This document shows, in pieces, positions 8,901-17,073 of a DNA stretch of 64,000 nucleotides. Location of the stretch: the NCBI RefSeq assembly GCF_001718835.1, contig NZ_CP013443.1, positions 496,001-560,000 of the forward strand. The letters are read 5' to 3'. The stretch's first letter is position 1, and the number at the start of each line of letters is the position of its first letter. The position numbers and the translations under genes were made by a program. Source of the stretch: Burkholderia cepacia (lineage in GTDB: Bacteria; Pseudomonadota; Gammaproteobacteria; Burkholderiales; Burkholderiaceae). Under the pieces are notes generated by a model. The model saw nothing but the letters and a program-made list of their open reading frames with translations, was not told the DNA's origin and did no database searches.

Positions 8901-9877
8901 AGCTGCGCGACGCTGATTTCCTTCAGCCCTTCGTACAGTTCCTCGAAGTGCGTGTCGAACTGCGCGACTACGTCGCGCTTGTCGTCGGGTTCGTAGGGCA
9001 GGGTGGCGCCCCACACGCGGTCGTACTCGTGCTTGTCGCTGCTGCTGAAGAATTCGGTGAAGCCGGTGATCAGGTCGGCCTTCGTGAACATCACGTAGAC
9101 CGGCGCGAACACCTCGAGCTTCTCCGTCAGCTCCTGAACGCGCTGGCGGAGGTTTTTCGCGAGGTTGATCGCGAATTCGGGGCGGTTGCCGGTGAGTTCG
9201 GCGATGCTCGCGGTGACGATGATGCCGTTGATCGGCGCCTTCGGGCGATAGCGCTTGAGCAGGCCGAGGAAGCCGAGCCATTCGCTGCGATCTTCCTCGT
9301 GCACCGAATAACGGCCGGCCGTGTCGAGCAGGATCCCCTCGGTCGTGAAGAACCAGTCGCAGTTACGCGTACCGCCGATGCCGTGGATCACGGCGCTGTT
9401 CTTGTCCGCGAACGGGAACTGCAGGCCTGAATTGAGCACGGCGCTGCTCTTGCCCGCGGCCGGGTTGCCGATGACGATGTACCACGGCAGCTCGTACAGC
9501 GCGGAGCCGCCCGACACCTGGCCGATCTTCGACGTCTTGATCGTCTTCACCGCATCCGACAGGCGCGTGCGCAGCACGTCGAGGTCGGCCGTCTTCGCGT
9601 CGGGCGCGAGCGCGGCGGCGGCGGGCGCGGCGATCTTGCCGGTTTCCGCCTGCTCCTCCAGCACCTGGCCGAGCTGCTGGTTCGCGCGCTTCACGCGCCA
9701 GCGGCGCCACAGCGCGACGACGAGCCACAGCGCGAGGATCGCCGCGAACGCGATCGCCGCCCACAGGAGCGGCAACTGCAGCATGTCGGCGACGATGAAG
9801 AGGATGGCCGCTAGCGCGACGATCCCGACGATCGAGAGCGTACGGGGATGAGTCAGCACGTTGAGGATGCGTTGCAT
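5897..9877 (-). CDS. tssM: T6SS membrane complex protein TssM (IcmF family)
   Basis: This large inner-membrane protein (1326 residues from the ATG at 9877) is the TssM/IcmF core of the T6SS trans-envelope complex with TssL and TssJ. Two membrane helices lie at about residues 13-60, followed by a cytoplasmic NTPase-like domain with Walker A GNPAAGKSS and a DTAGRY motif, a third membrane helix (FFGFVAALALALGGW) and a long periplasmic part with the IcmF-related C-terminal beta domain. The frame extends to 9967, but MQRILNVLTHPRT begins right before the first helix as in homologues. It is followed by tagF with an ATGA overlap. Confidence 0.95.
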   Translation of the reverse strand: MQRILNVLTHPRTLSIVGIVALAAILFIVADMLQLPLLWAAIAFAAILALWLVVALWRRWRVKRANQQLGQVLEEQAETGKIAAPAAAALAPDAKTADLDVLRTRLSDAVKTIKTSKIGQVSGGSALYELPWYIVIGNPAAGKSSAVLNSGLQFPFADKNSAVIHGIGGTRNCDWFFTTEGILLDTAGRYSVHEEDRSEWLGFLGLLKRYRPKAPINGIIVTASIAELTGNRPEFAINLAKNLRQRVQELTEKLEVFAPVYVMFTKADLITGFTEFFSSSDKHEYDRVWGATLPYEPDDKRDVVAQFDTHFEELYEGLKEISVAQLSLSRGNQLSPGQLSFPLEFSTIKPSLRAFLATLFENNPFQYKPIFRGFYFTSALQEGETNSAAAQRIAQRFGLDGSALPKPHSAFSKNGFFLRDLFSKVIFADRQTVRQFASPTKTRLRYATFFGFVAALALALGGWTWSTIGNQQLVANVQADLDNVTRLQQGRNDLQSRLQAMDILEDRIEQLEQFRRDKPVSVSLGLYQGDRLEQHLLTEYYNGVRQILLAPVSQNLASFMKDVNAHPEQLVPMTRPPESGAVQGGAIPVSTNAAGAAPQAGAALAASGTAPAAAQQPAAPQGGLYSDASPTNVQDAYNALKTYLMLSDKRHVEQAHLTDQLARFWRGWLETNRGNMPRDEMIKSAERMISFYLSRVNDDDWPMIDANLALVDQTRENLRRVVRGMPARQRVYEEIKARASTRFAPMTIARIVGDGNQGLVAGSYAIPGTFTREAWFDYVQPAIRDAATKELQAKDWVLNTSTQDDLTLEGSPEQIQKTLVGMYKTEYAQHWQKFMQGIAVQGFSSFGQAVDGMNRLGDPQDSPIRKILETAYDQTSWDNPSLANVTIKKAQTGVVNWVKQLFSRSPAGQVAAANIDINGNPAEVPMGPIGQEFIGLARIVAVHDGTSMLKGYMESLSKVRTRFNVIKNQGDPGPGARQLMQQTLDGNGSELADSLKLVDEQMLTGLTDSQRKSLRPLLVRPLMQAFAVVIQPASAEVNKVWNAQVYQPFQNSLATKYPFAASAKVEAGAGEIAQVFGPDGSIAKFVGTTLGPLAVRRGDTLAARTWGDMGIGLTPDFTNGFARWVAPLAGGAAGSASAAASSEPQTVFQILPQPSTGTTEYTIAIDGQQLRYRNTPPQWTNFVWPNPQGSPGATLSATTFDGRTVQLVNEPGRYGLEKLINSAQRKRRPDGTFDLTWAQGSVNVSVTMRIISTSQPSGGGGSDQPQQQSLRGLQLPSSVADVGAGSAVNATAQPGAGASGASGAVPAAPAAPAVAAANATNAQGAQ

Positions 9878-10178
9878 AGGACGTTCAGGTTCCGGTGCGA
9901 TTCGGTGAGGCGACGCAGGCGCGTCGAGCGGCAAGGGTGGCGCCGCGATGTGTCGCCATGCTGTCAAACGGGATGAAGGGGGCTGGCATCAATGCGCCCG
10001 CGGCATCGGAGAAGGCGCGCGCATTAACGAAAGGACGCTGTGAGATTTAAAACGGAAGCGGCGGCCGGAAAAAATCGCGCACCGGAATGCATGATTTTTT
10101 GCGCCGCCCATATCGTTTCCTGCCGGGATATTAAAAAGCCCCATGCCGCCCTCATTATTTCCTGTCCGGCAGCCCTGG
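9878..10178. other. intergenic region between tagX-like gene and tssM
   Basis: No gene was found in these 301 bases, although both neighbours point left. An 8-bp inverted repeat (AAAAAATC at 10069-10076, GATTTTTT at 10093-10100, 16-base spacer) lies in an AT-rich patch that also has TTTAAAAC near 10046. It could be a weak terminator for the peptidase gene or part of the tssM promoter. Neither is certain. Confidence 0.35.
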
Positions 10179-11024
10179 CTAGCTGCCGCGTCCCAGTTTA
10201 AAACCGGGTTTATGGTATTCCACGTGCCCGAGATCCATCATTTTCCAGCGGCCCCCCCAGGTCAGGCCAACCTGCTCGGCGACCTGGCCGTACAACTGGT
10301 AGCCGCGCATCGCCCACGGATCTTTCTCGGAAATGACCAGCTTGCCGTCGCGCAGGAATGCGTTGTCGGCCGCCAGCCCGAATTGGTGATAACTCTGGAA
10401 GGCCGCCGCGTTGGTCACGTTGCCGCCCATTGCCGCCAGCCGGTTCTGCCGTTCCGGGCTCCGGTAACCTTCCAGCAACGCCATTTCATATCCATATTGT
10501 TCGTGCATGATCTTGTAGACCAGCAGCAAACGCGTACGGAAATCCGGATCCAGCAGGTTCCAGTCGCGGCTCGCATCCTTCAGCGCCGGACGTACCTGTT
10601 CGACTTCCTTGGTGGCGAAGACTTCCGGCGGCAGCGGCGGGGGCGGTACGAGCTGTTCGCCCTGCAGCAGCGCGGCGATCTTCTCGTCGGGCACGCGTGC
10701 CGTGTCGTCGTACTGGAACAATTGCCGGCCGCGTAACGCAATGGCGACCAATGGCGGCGTCGCAAGAATACCTGCCGATACCATAATCATCAAGCGCCGC
10801 CGAACCAGTAAATTTTGCACGTCGTTTAAAGCGCCGCGCGTAACGCTTGCCGATTTAACAATCTGACTTCGCGTACGCGCGGCGCGATCGTTCGCACGGC
10901 GTGTAAGACGGCCGTGAAACTGGGCGACGGATTCGAAAACGGTCGCGCGGATACCCGGTAAAAGCAACAGTGCCGCAACGGCTACGGCAAGGGCGAAATA
11001 GGCGACGAGTGCGACGGCAATCAA
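10179..11024 (-). CDS. tagX: TagX-like M15 (VanY-type) peptidoglycan peptidase
   Basis: The 281-residue product has an N-terminal membrane helix, a second helix near residues 80-98 and a C-terminal peptidase M15 domain. Zinc ligands are readable in SYHQFGLAADN (H and D of HxxGxAxD) and in DLGHVEYHKPG (final HxE-type motif). The start is TTG at 11024, with GGGGA upstream. TagX of Acinetobacter is an M15-type peptidoglycan hydrolase needed for T6SS assembly, probably opening the wall for the apparatus. Domain and position upstream of tssM support the same role here; the name is by analogy. Confidence 0.8.
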   Translation of the reverse strand: MIAVALVAYFALAVAVAALLLLPGIRATVFESVAQFHGRLTRRANDRAARTRSQIVKSASVTRGALNDVQNLLVRRRLMIMVSAGILATPPLVAIALRGRQLFQYDDTARVPDEKIAALLQGEQLVPPPPLPPEVFATKEVEQVRPALKDASRDWNLLDPDFRTRLLLVYKIMHEQYGYEMALLEGYRSPERQNRLAAMGGNVTNAAAFQSYHQFGLAADNAFLRDGKLVISEKDPWAMRGYQLYGQVAEQVGLTWGGRWKMMDLGHVEYHKPGFKLGRGS

Positions 11025-11145
11025 CGAAATCCCCGGAAATTGGAATTGATTGTGTTTTGCAATGCTTGCTCTTAGAATCAGGCTGCTTCGAGAGGCCGGG
11101 CTATATTATCGCGGTGAATTAAACCAGGATTCAATGAGACGCTGA

Positions 11146-12138
11146 ATGAGTGCGCCGGAAAATTCAAATTCGAAATCTCCGCCCAGCCTGCTGTCCGACA
11201 CGAAACAGGCCGACGGGTCCCAGCATTCGCGGATTCTCGCGAATCTGGAAGGACGTGTCACGCCGCCGGCCGAACCGCCGCGCCGTTCGCTGAAGGCGCC
11301 GATCGCGGCCGTCGTTGCACTGGTGGTTGCCGTCGGTGGCTGGGGGGCATGGCGCATGCAGCAGGCGGACGATACCACCACGGCAGTGGCTGCCGCACCC
11401 GCGGCACCCGCCGCGCCTGCGGTGCCGGTGCCGGCGAAGGCCGCGCCCGCCAGCGCCGTTGCGCCGCAGGTAGCGCATGCCGCGAGCGCGCCGCAGCCGG
11501 CCACGATCGTCAACGACGACGCCGCTTCCCGAACCGTTGCTTCCGCATCGTCCGCGCCCGCCGCGGACAACAGCCGCCTGTCGCGCGCGCTCGCCAACGG
11601 CGCCGACGATGCATCGGGCGCCGCTGCGTCGGGTGCCGCCGTGCCGGCCGTCGCGCCGGTCGCGGCAGCCAAAGCCGATGCCGCGAAGGGCGCGAAGCCG
11701 GCGGCCAAGGCGATCCCGGCCGCCACGGTCGCCGCCCGCAGCAAGACCGACGCCGCGCGCGCGAAGGCTGACGCAAAGGCCGAGGCCCGCAAGCATCGCA
11801 AGGAACAGCAGGCCGAGCTCGCGCAGGCGAAGAAGCGTCGCGACGCGACGTCGACCCGCACCGCGAGTGCGAAGGCGGCCGGAAAGGACGATCCGGATGC
11901 GGATCTGCTCGCGGCGCTGGTCGCGCGCACGAAGCCCGCCGACAAGAAGCCCGCGGCGCAGGCTGCGCCGACCAGGACCGCTGCGACGGCGGGTGGCGCG
12001 ACGCTCGCCGCGCGCGTGAAGGAATGTTCGGAGCGCGGTTTTTTCGAGGATCAACTGTGCCGCTGGCGCGTCTGCGAAGGTCACTGGGGCAAGGATCCCG
12101 CGTGCCCGTCCGCCGAGCAGTCGCAGAACCGCCAGTAA
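11146..12138 (+). CDS. Ala-rich single-pass membrane protein next to T6SS genes
   Basis: The protein has 330 residues: about 48 cytoplasmic residues, one membrane helix (APIAAVVALVVAVGGWGAW), a long Ala/Pro/Lys-rich periplasmic stretch with a charged coiled-coil-like part (KADAKAEARKHRKEQQAEL), and a short compact C-terminus. That C-terminus, CSERGFFEDQLCRWRVCEGHW followed by GKDPACP, has four closely spaced Cys and looks like the only folded, conserved part. The gene diverges from the tagX-like gene across 121 bases. Its role is unknown; a periplasm-spanning T6SS accessory protein is plausible. Base composition biases the linker to Ala and Arg/Lys. Confidence 0.75.
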   Translation: MSAPENSNSKSPPSLLSDTKQADGSQHSRILANLEGRVTPPAEPPRRSLKAPIAAVVALVVAVGGWGAWRMQQADDTTTAVAAAPAAPAAPAVPVPAKAAPASAVAPQVAHAASAPQPATIVNDDAASRTVASASSAPAADNSRLSRALANGADDASGAAASGAAVPAVAPVAAAKADAAKGAKPAAKAIPAATVAARSKTDAARAKADAKAEARKHRKEQQAELAQAKKRRDATSTRTASAKAAGKDDPDADLLAALVARTKPADKKPAAQAAPTRTAATAGGATLAARVKECSERGFFEDQLCRWRVCEGHWGKDPACPSAEQSQNRQ

Positions 12139-12336
12139 GCCGCCCCCGTTGCCGATGCTTGCGCCGCCCGCCGGGCGGCGCGTTGCTTTCGACGCCGCGA
12201 CGCCATTCGTGACGTCGTCACGAAAACGTCACATCGGTCGGGCATACGTCGTGGTTCCTTTCCCTGCGCGGCGTCCGGGCGCGTGCGGCGCGCCCGCCGA
12301 TGATGCCCGTTCGCCGCGCGCCGCGCGACCTTCGAC

Positions 12337-13365
12337 ATGATGGACCTGATCGTACAGACTTACGGCGCCGATACGTCCGGCATGGTGTGCGGATTCCGGT
12401 TCATGCCCGGCGAGCCCGGGGCGATGCTCGACGCCGAGGCCGCCGCCGACTGGCTGCGCGGGCACCGCGCCGCTGCGCCGGACGATGCGTTCGTCTGGCT
12501 GCACTTCAATCTCGCGCACGGCGCGAGCGAGCGCTGGATGCGCACGCACCTCGGTCTGCCCGACAGCTTCTTCGAGTTCCTCCACGAAGGGTCGCGCTCG
12601 ACGCGCATCGAGCAGGAAGACGGCGCACTGCGCGCGATCGTCAACGACGTGATGTTCAACCTCGAACTGACGCCGTCGGAGATCGCGACGCTGTTCGTCC
12701 ACGTCGAGCGGCGCATCATGGTCACCGCGCGGCTCAAGCCGCTGCGCTCGGTCGACACGCTGCGCGCGTGCGTGCGCGACGGCGAGCAGTTCCGGTCGCC
12801 GGCGGAGCTGCTCGTGCACCTGCTGCGCGACCAGGCCGACCTGCTGATCCAGATCATGCGGCGCACGAGTGTCGACGTCGATCGCATCGAGGACCGCTTC
12901 CTGTCGCAGCGGCTCACGTCGAGCCGCATCGAGCTCGGCGCGATGCGCCGCACGCTGACGCGCCTGCAGCGCATGCTCGCGCCCGAGCCCGGGTCGATCT
13001 TCCGGCTGCTCGCGAAGCCGCCCGCCTGGCTGCACGTGGAAGACGTGCAGGAGCTGCGCGAGTCGACCGAAGAGTTTTCGCTGGTGCTCGCCGACCTGGC
13101 CGGGCTCAACGAGCGGATCAAGCTGCTTCAGGAAGAGATCGGTTCGCGTCTCGACGAACAGAACAACCGGACGCTGTTCACGCTGACGCTCGTGACCGTG
13201 ATCGCATTGCCGATCAACATCGTCGCCGGCTTCTTCGGGATGAACGTCGGCGGCGTGCCGTTCTCGGAGAACAAGCACGGCTTCTGGCTGATGGTGCTGC
13301 TCGTGGCGGGCTTCACGGCGCTCGCCGCCTGGTGGGCGTTCCGCCGGCGCGGCGACGAACGGTAG
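12337..13365 (+). CDS. zntB: CorA/ZntB-family divalent metal transporter
   Basis: The 342-residue protein has a long cytoplasmic helical domain and two C-terminal membrane helices. The first helix ends in the GMN selectivity motif (FFGMNVGGVPF), which is diagnostic of the CorA superfamily. The order of the soluble domain (DAFVWLHFNLAHGASERWM near the start) and the GVP loop after GMN fit ZntB-type zinc transporters better than CorA itself. The basic tail RRRGDER ends in the cytoplasm, as usual. The gene stands alone; no clear ribosome site was seen before the ATG. Confidence 0.85.
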   Translation: MMDLIVQTYGADTSGMVCGFRFMPGEPGAMLDAEAAADWLRGHRAAAPDDAFVWLHFNLAHGASERWMRTHLGLPDSFFEFLHEGSRSTRIEQEDGALRAIVNDVMFNLELTPSEIATLFVHVERRIMVTARLKPLRSVDTLRACVRDGEQFRSPAELLVHLLRDQADLLIQIMRRTSVDVDRIEDRFLSQRLTSSRIELGAMRRTLTRLQRMLAPEPGSIFRLLAKPPAWLHVEDVQELRESTEEFSLVLADLAGLNERIKLLQEEIGSRLDEQNNRTLFTLTLVTVIALPINIVAGFFGMNVGGVPFSENKHGFWLMVLLVAGFTALAAWWAFRRRGDER

Positions 13366-13389
13366 CGCGACGCGGGGCGCGGCGGCCGC

Positions 13390-13416
13390 GCGCCCCGTGC
13401 GCCCCGTGCGCCCCGT
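13390..13416 (+). repeat. three tandem copies of a 9-base unit
   Basis: GCGCCCCGT occurs three times head to tail in the short gap between two convergent genes, 7 bases from the stop of the outer-membrane protein gene. It is a candidate length-variable site. Confidence 0.8.
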
Positions 13417-13423
13417 GCGCCGC

Positions 13424-14074
13424 TCAGAAGCGGTAGGTCGCCCCGATCTTGACGATCGGATAGAAGCGCAGCCGGTTGGCCTTGTCCCGCAGGTTCGCTT
13501 CTTCCGCGTCGACGTTCGACTGTCCCGCCGCGGCCACGATGTTCGGCGGGACGTCGAAGTCCACGTGAGGCTTGCCGAACGCGACGCCCGCGTCGAAGAA
13601 CGCCGACAGCCCGCGATGGCTCGGGTTGTGGCCGAAGCCGAGCCCGAAGTACGGGCGCACGACCGGGAACTTCGCCTTCGCGTGAATGGTCTCGCCGCCG
13701 GTCGGCACGGTCACGCCGTTGATTCGATAGGTGCCCGTCATGCTCGTCGCGGTCGCGTCGATGTTGTCGCCGCCGATGATCAGGCCCGCCGTCAGGTGGA
13801 ACGGCACGACCGACGGCGCGGGGAACAGGTCAGCGAAAAGCCCGCCGTGATACAGGTCCAGATGGGCGTCGTAGCGCAGGTCGCCCGCGTTGAACGAGCG
13901 CGACAACGTGAAACCGTCGAATTCCGCGCGCAGGTTCGCATAGCGCGTCACCGCATGGCCGTATCCCAGTCCGATCCCGTCCGTCGCCACGCCGCCGTAG
14001 ATTTCATCCGCGCGCGCCGGCTGCGCCGCGAAACTCATTAGTATGACAAAATAACCTGCCCACTTCATTTTCAT
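13424..14074 (-). CDS. outer membrane beta-barrel protein
   Basis: A signal peptide (MKMKWAGYFVILMSFAAQPARA) is followed by alternating amphipathic strands, with strand-like turns such as GIGLGYGHAVTRYANLRAEF and VRPYFGLGFGHN, and a C-terminal Phe (KIGATYRF), the usual outer-membrane assembly signal. The length (216 residues) suits an 8-stranded barrel. No substrate was recognised. The start at 14074 was preferred to 14068 because GGA lies 9 bases upstream. It is a single gene, convergent with the zntB-like gene. Confidence 0.8.
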   Translation of the reverse strand: MKMKWAGYFVILMSFAAQPARADEIYGGVATDGIGLGYGHAVTRYANLRAEFDGFTLSRSFNAGDLRYDAHLDLYHGGLFADLFPAPSVVPFHLTAGLIIGGDNIDATATSMTGTYRINGVTVPTGGETIHAKAKFPVVRPYFGLGFGHNPSHRGLSAFFDAGVAFGKPHVDFDVPPNIVAAAGQSNVDAEEANLRDKANRLRFYPIVKIGATYRF

Positions 14075-14240
14075 CTGGCGATTCCATTCGGTTGCGATTA
14101 TCCCGCCATGCGCGCGACCTGCCTGCGCGCGTGGCCAACGGGGGCCGCGATTCCGGCGCCCGCTCCGAGGGATATCGGCAGCCGCTCCGAAACGTTGAGG
14201 CTTCGTCACGGGGCTGTCATGCAGCACAAGCGGAACGCAA

Positions 14241-14264
14241 ACGGGCCTCCCGGAGGAGGCCCGT
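14241..14264 (-). terminator. intrinsic terminator after the M1 peptidase gene
   Basis: A perfect 10-bp stem (ACGGGCCTCC / GGAGGCCCGT) with loop CGGA is followed on the minus strand by TTTGCGTT. It lies about 70 bases past the stop at 14332. The T-run is short. Confidence 0.65.
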
Positions 14265-14331
14265 CGAAGCAGCGGGAAGCGCGTTGGCCGGCCAGCGCCG
14301 CAGGCTGCGCGGCGCCGGACGGACAGGCGCG

Positions 14332-16494
14332 TTACTGCGTGACTACCTTGCGCGGCTTGAAGATGCCCTGGTAGTGCAGTGCCGGATGTTCCTGCGGCGT
14401 CGTGAGCTCGTTGGTCCGCGGCGTCATGCGCAGGAGCGTCGCGGCCGGCGAAGCGACCGAGCCGATCGACGTCGAGCGCGATGCCGGCGCGAGGTTGTTC
14501 GCGACGAGCAGCGCGGCCTCGCTCTTCAGGTTCGCGAGCAGCACCGGATCGGTCGAGCCGTTGACCTGCGTGAGCAGCCCGCTCCAGGCCGCGTCGCTGT
14601 AGTTCACGACGTAGTAGTCGAGCCCGCTCGGGTCGGCCACCACGCCCGTGCAGCCGTCGATCCGCGTTTGCGTCTGCGTGTCCTTCAGCGCGAGCGTCGT
14701 GCGTTTCGCGAGACCCTGGCCGTACGCGAGCGTGATCGGCACCGTCCATTGCAGGCCCGGATACGCGTTCTTGTTCGGGAACGGCTGCTGTTTCAGCGTG
14801 ACGACCGTCTGGTTCTTCGTCAGGTCGCACTGCGTGTCGAGCGAGATCAGCGGCACGCCGGTCTGGCGGACGTAGCTGTCGCCGATCGCGCCGATCGCCT
14901 GGCCGCTTTCCTTCGACAGCGCATCCCACAGGCGCTTCGGGGTGCCGTTGCCGAACGAGTAGTCGACGAGGTACTGCTGCAGACCGCGGCGCAGCGTCTG
15001 TTCGCCGAGATAGTTCTCGAGCGTCTTCAGCACATGGCCGCCCTTGTCGTACGTGAACGCGCTGGCGCTCAGCACGAAGTCGTTCGACGCCCAGCCGTTG
15101 AAGTTCGGCGCGACCGGGAACGCGTTCGGGCCGATGTCACGATTGATCACGCGGTACTTGTTCTTCACCTGGTCGAGCCAGCTGAACTCGTTGGGGAAGA
15201 ACTGGATCGTCGTCTTGGTCTCGAAGAACGTCGCGAACGACTCGTTGAGCCACACGTTGTCCCACCAGTCGGTCGTGACGAGGTCGCCGAACCACTGGTG
15301 CGCGACTTCGTGCGTCAGCACCTCGTTGCCGTAGTGCGACATCGGCTGGCCCGGCTGCGGCAGGATGTCGTCGGCGAACTCGAGGATCGACCCCCAGTTC
15401 TCCATCCCGCCGAAGTTCAGGTCCTTCTGCTCCTTGAACGCATCGTTCGCGGCCACCGTATCGAACTTCGTGAGCGGCAGCGCAATGCCCGTGTAGCGGT
15501 AGTAGAAGTCGAGCGCCTGCTTGGTGCGGTCCATCGCCGGCTTCGCCCAGTCGCTCATGCCCGGCGGCGTGAACACGCGCAGGTGCAGGCCGCCCTTGCC
15601 GCCCGGCAGCGGGCTCGTGAAGTCGTCTTCATAGGTGTCGAACTGGCCGCCGCCGAAGAACAGCAGGTACGACGGCATCGGCGGGGTCTTCTCGAACTGC
15701 ACGAGCTTGTAGCCGCCGCCGACGTTGGTCGACGGCTTCTCGGCCGCGTTCGACACGACGCGCCAGCTCGACGGCACTTCGGCCGTCACTTCATAGGTCG
15801 GGCGGAACGCCGGCTCGTCCCAGCCCGGGAACCACTGGCGCGACAGGTTGGTTTCGCCCTGCGTGAGGATCGCGCCGCTCGTCTTGCCGTCGGTGCCCTT
15901 CAGGTCGACGCGGAAGACGCCTTCCGCGGCCGAGCAGCCCGGATACGGATCGTCGCCGCAACTGCCGCCCGTCTTCGTGACCGGATCGTCGTACGACTTG
16001 AAGTTGATGATGCCGGACCATTCCATGTGCAGCGAATAGTTGCCCGGCGAGATCGTGCCGCTCACGGGGCGCAGCTGGTAGAAGTCGCCCTTGTCCTGCG
16101 GCGTCGCGATCAGCTGGATGTTGCCCGGCTGCAGCGTGATGCGGCCGTTCGTGAACTTGATCCGGTGGCCGGCGATCACGATGTTGTTGACCGGCTTCAG
16201 CACCTTGATCTCGACGTCGGCGCGGCCGTCGAACGCGTTCAGCGCGTCGTTCGGGCGGAACCACAGCCGGTAGTTCACGGGCACCACGGTGTCCGGCAAC
16301 TCGACCGGGTGCGCGCTCTTGTCGATGTTGGACGCAGCCGGCTGAGACGCCGCGGGCGTCGACGCGCCGTTCGGTTTGCCTGCCGCGCCCAGCGCGGAGG
16401 CCGAGCCGACGCCGCCGTCGTCACCGCCGCACCCGGCGAGTGCGAGCGCGGCGACGAGCGGCAGATAACGCATCTTGCGAATATCGATCGACAT
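14332..16494 (-). CDS. M1-family zinc aminopeptidase, lipoprotein
   Basis: The 720-residue protein is a secreted member of the M1 (PepN/ERAP) family. The N-terminus carries a lipobox (LALAGCGG), so it is probably lipid-anchored in the envelope. The catalytic parts are intact: exopeptidase motif GGMENWGS, zinc motif HEVAHQWFGD with the third ligand in LNESFATF 18 residues on. It likely removes N-terminal residues from peptides in the periplasm or outside. The start at 16494 has GAGG 9 bases upstream. It stands alone, with a terminator downstream and a 579-base non-coding region upstream. Confidence 0.9.
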   Translation of the reverse strand: MSIDIRKMRYLPLVAALALAGCGGDDGGVGSASALGAAGKPNGASTPAASQPAASNIDKSAHPVELPDTVVPVNYRLWFRPNDALNAFDGRADVEIKVLKPVNNIVIAGHRIKFTNGRITLQPGNIQLIATPQDKGDFYQLRPVSGTISPGNYSLHMEWSGIINFKSYDDPVTKTGGSCGDDPYPGCSAAEGVFRVDLKGTDGKTSGAILTQGETNLSRQWFPGWDEPAFRPTYEVTAEVPSSWRVVSNAAEKPSTNVGGGYKLVQFEKTPPMPSYLLFFGGGQFDTYEDDFTSPLPGGKGGLHLRVFTPPGMSDWAKPAMDRTKQALDFYYRYTGIALPLTKFDTVAANDAFKEQKDLNFGGMENWGSILEFADDILPQPGQPMSHYGNEVLTHEVAHQWFGDLVTTDWWDNVWLNESFATFFETKTTIQFFPNEFSWLDQVKNKYRVINRDIGPNAFPVAPNFNGWASNDFVLSASAFTYDKGGHVLKTLENYLGEQTLRRGLQQYLVDYSFGNGTPKRLWDALSKESGQAIGAIGDSYVRQTGVPLISLDTQCDLTKNQTVVTLKQQPFPNKNAYPGLQWTVPITLAYGQGLAKRTTLALKDTQTQTRIDGCTGVVADPSGLDYYVVNYSDAAWSGLLTQVNGSTDPVLLANLKSEAALLVANNLAPASRSTSIGSVASPAATLLRMTPRTNELTTPQEHPALHYQGIFKPRKVVTQ

Positions 16495-17073
16495 GACTGA
16501 AACCTCGATTGTTGAAAGAATCGTTCAGTGCTGCGAAAACGCCGGCAAAAACAATCCCCTCGCCATTAATCAACAGCGATGAAAATGCCAATGACGGATT
16601 ATTCGAAAAGACGGCGGCCGACTACGTGAAGGTAATCATGGTCTGTTGCCCCCTATTGATTCTCGTTTGTCGGTTGACCTGCCGGTTCGATTTTCCCGGG
16701 CGCGCGCGCAACCCCATCGAACCGACGACCTGCGAAGCCGGCCGGGCCTTGTGCTGCGGGACCGGAACGCGCGTGCGCCGTTCCGTAAAATCACCGTCAT
16801 GCGGCTTCAAGGTTTGTCGGCTTGCTCGAAGGATGCGTAAATATACTTGATGGTTTTAGGTAAAGGAAACGAAAAATTTAGAATCTGCATCGATTCAAGT
16901 TTCTGTGTTGCATTGCACGATAAAAGTTATGGATTTGCGTTTCTGTTTTACCGGGAGATTCGTAGTTTTAATTTATTAACCATATTGGGCATGCGCGCGG
17001 ACTACGAAATCCGGTGCGCCGGCGCGTGCCCGGTACAATGCGGCGAAGGTCGTTCGCCGCGAGGAGTCCGCTC
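16495..17073. other. long intergenic region with an AT-rich segment
   Basis: No convincing gene was found. The part at about 16840-16990 is much richer in A+T than anything nearby (TTTTAATTTATTAACC near 16968) and is bounded by normal GC-rich DNA. Short open frames here have no usual codon bias. The AT-rich part may hold promoters for the gene at 17074 or be a remnant of acquired DNA. Confidence 0.5.

Noticed and set aside
5618..9430. 1270-codon open frame on the plus strand
   Set aside because: It is the antisense shadow of tssM and tagF: extremely rich in Arg, no recognisable domain, and caused by high GC at third positions.
11041..11062. sigma-54-like promoter upstream of the tagX-like gene
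   Set aside because: TGG and TTGC are present but the GG-to-GC spacing is too long for a sigma-54 site.
14092..16500. 802-codon open frame on the plus strand
   Set aside because: Shadow of the M1 peptidase on the other strand; Arg/Val/Glu-rich without motifs.
16509..16850. 113-codon open frame in the gap after the M1 peptidase
   Set aside because: No ribosome site, no family resemblance, and atypical codon use.
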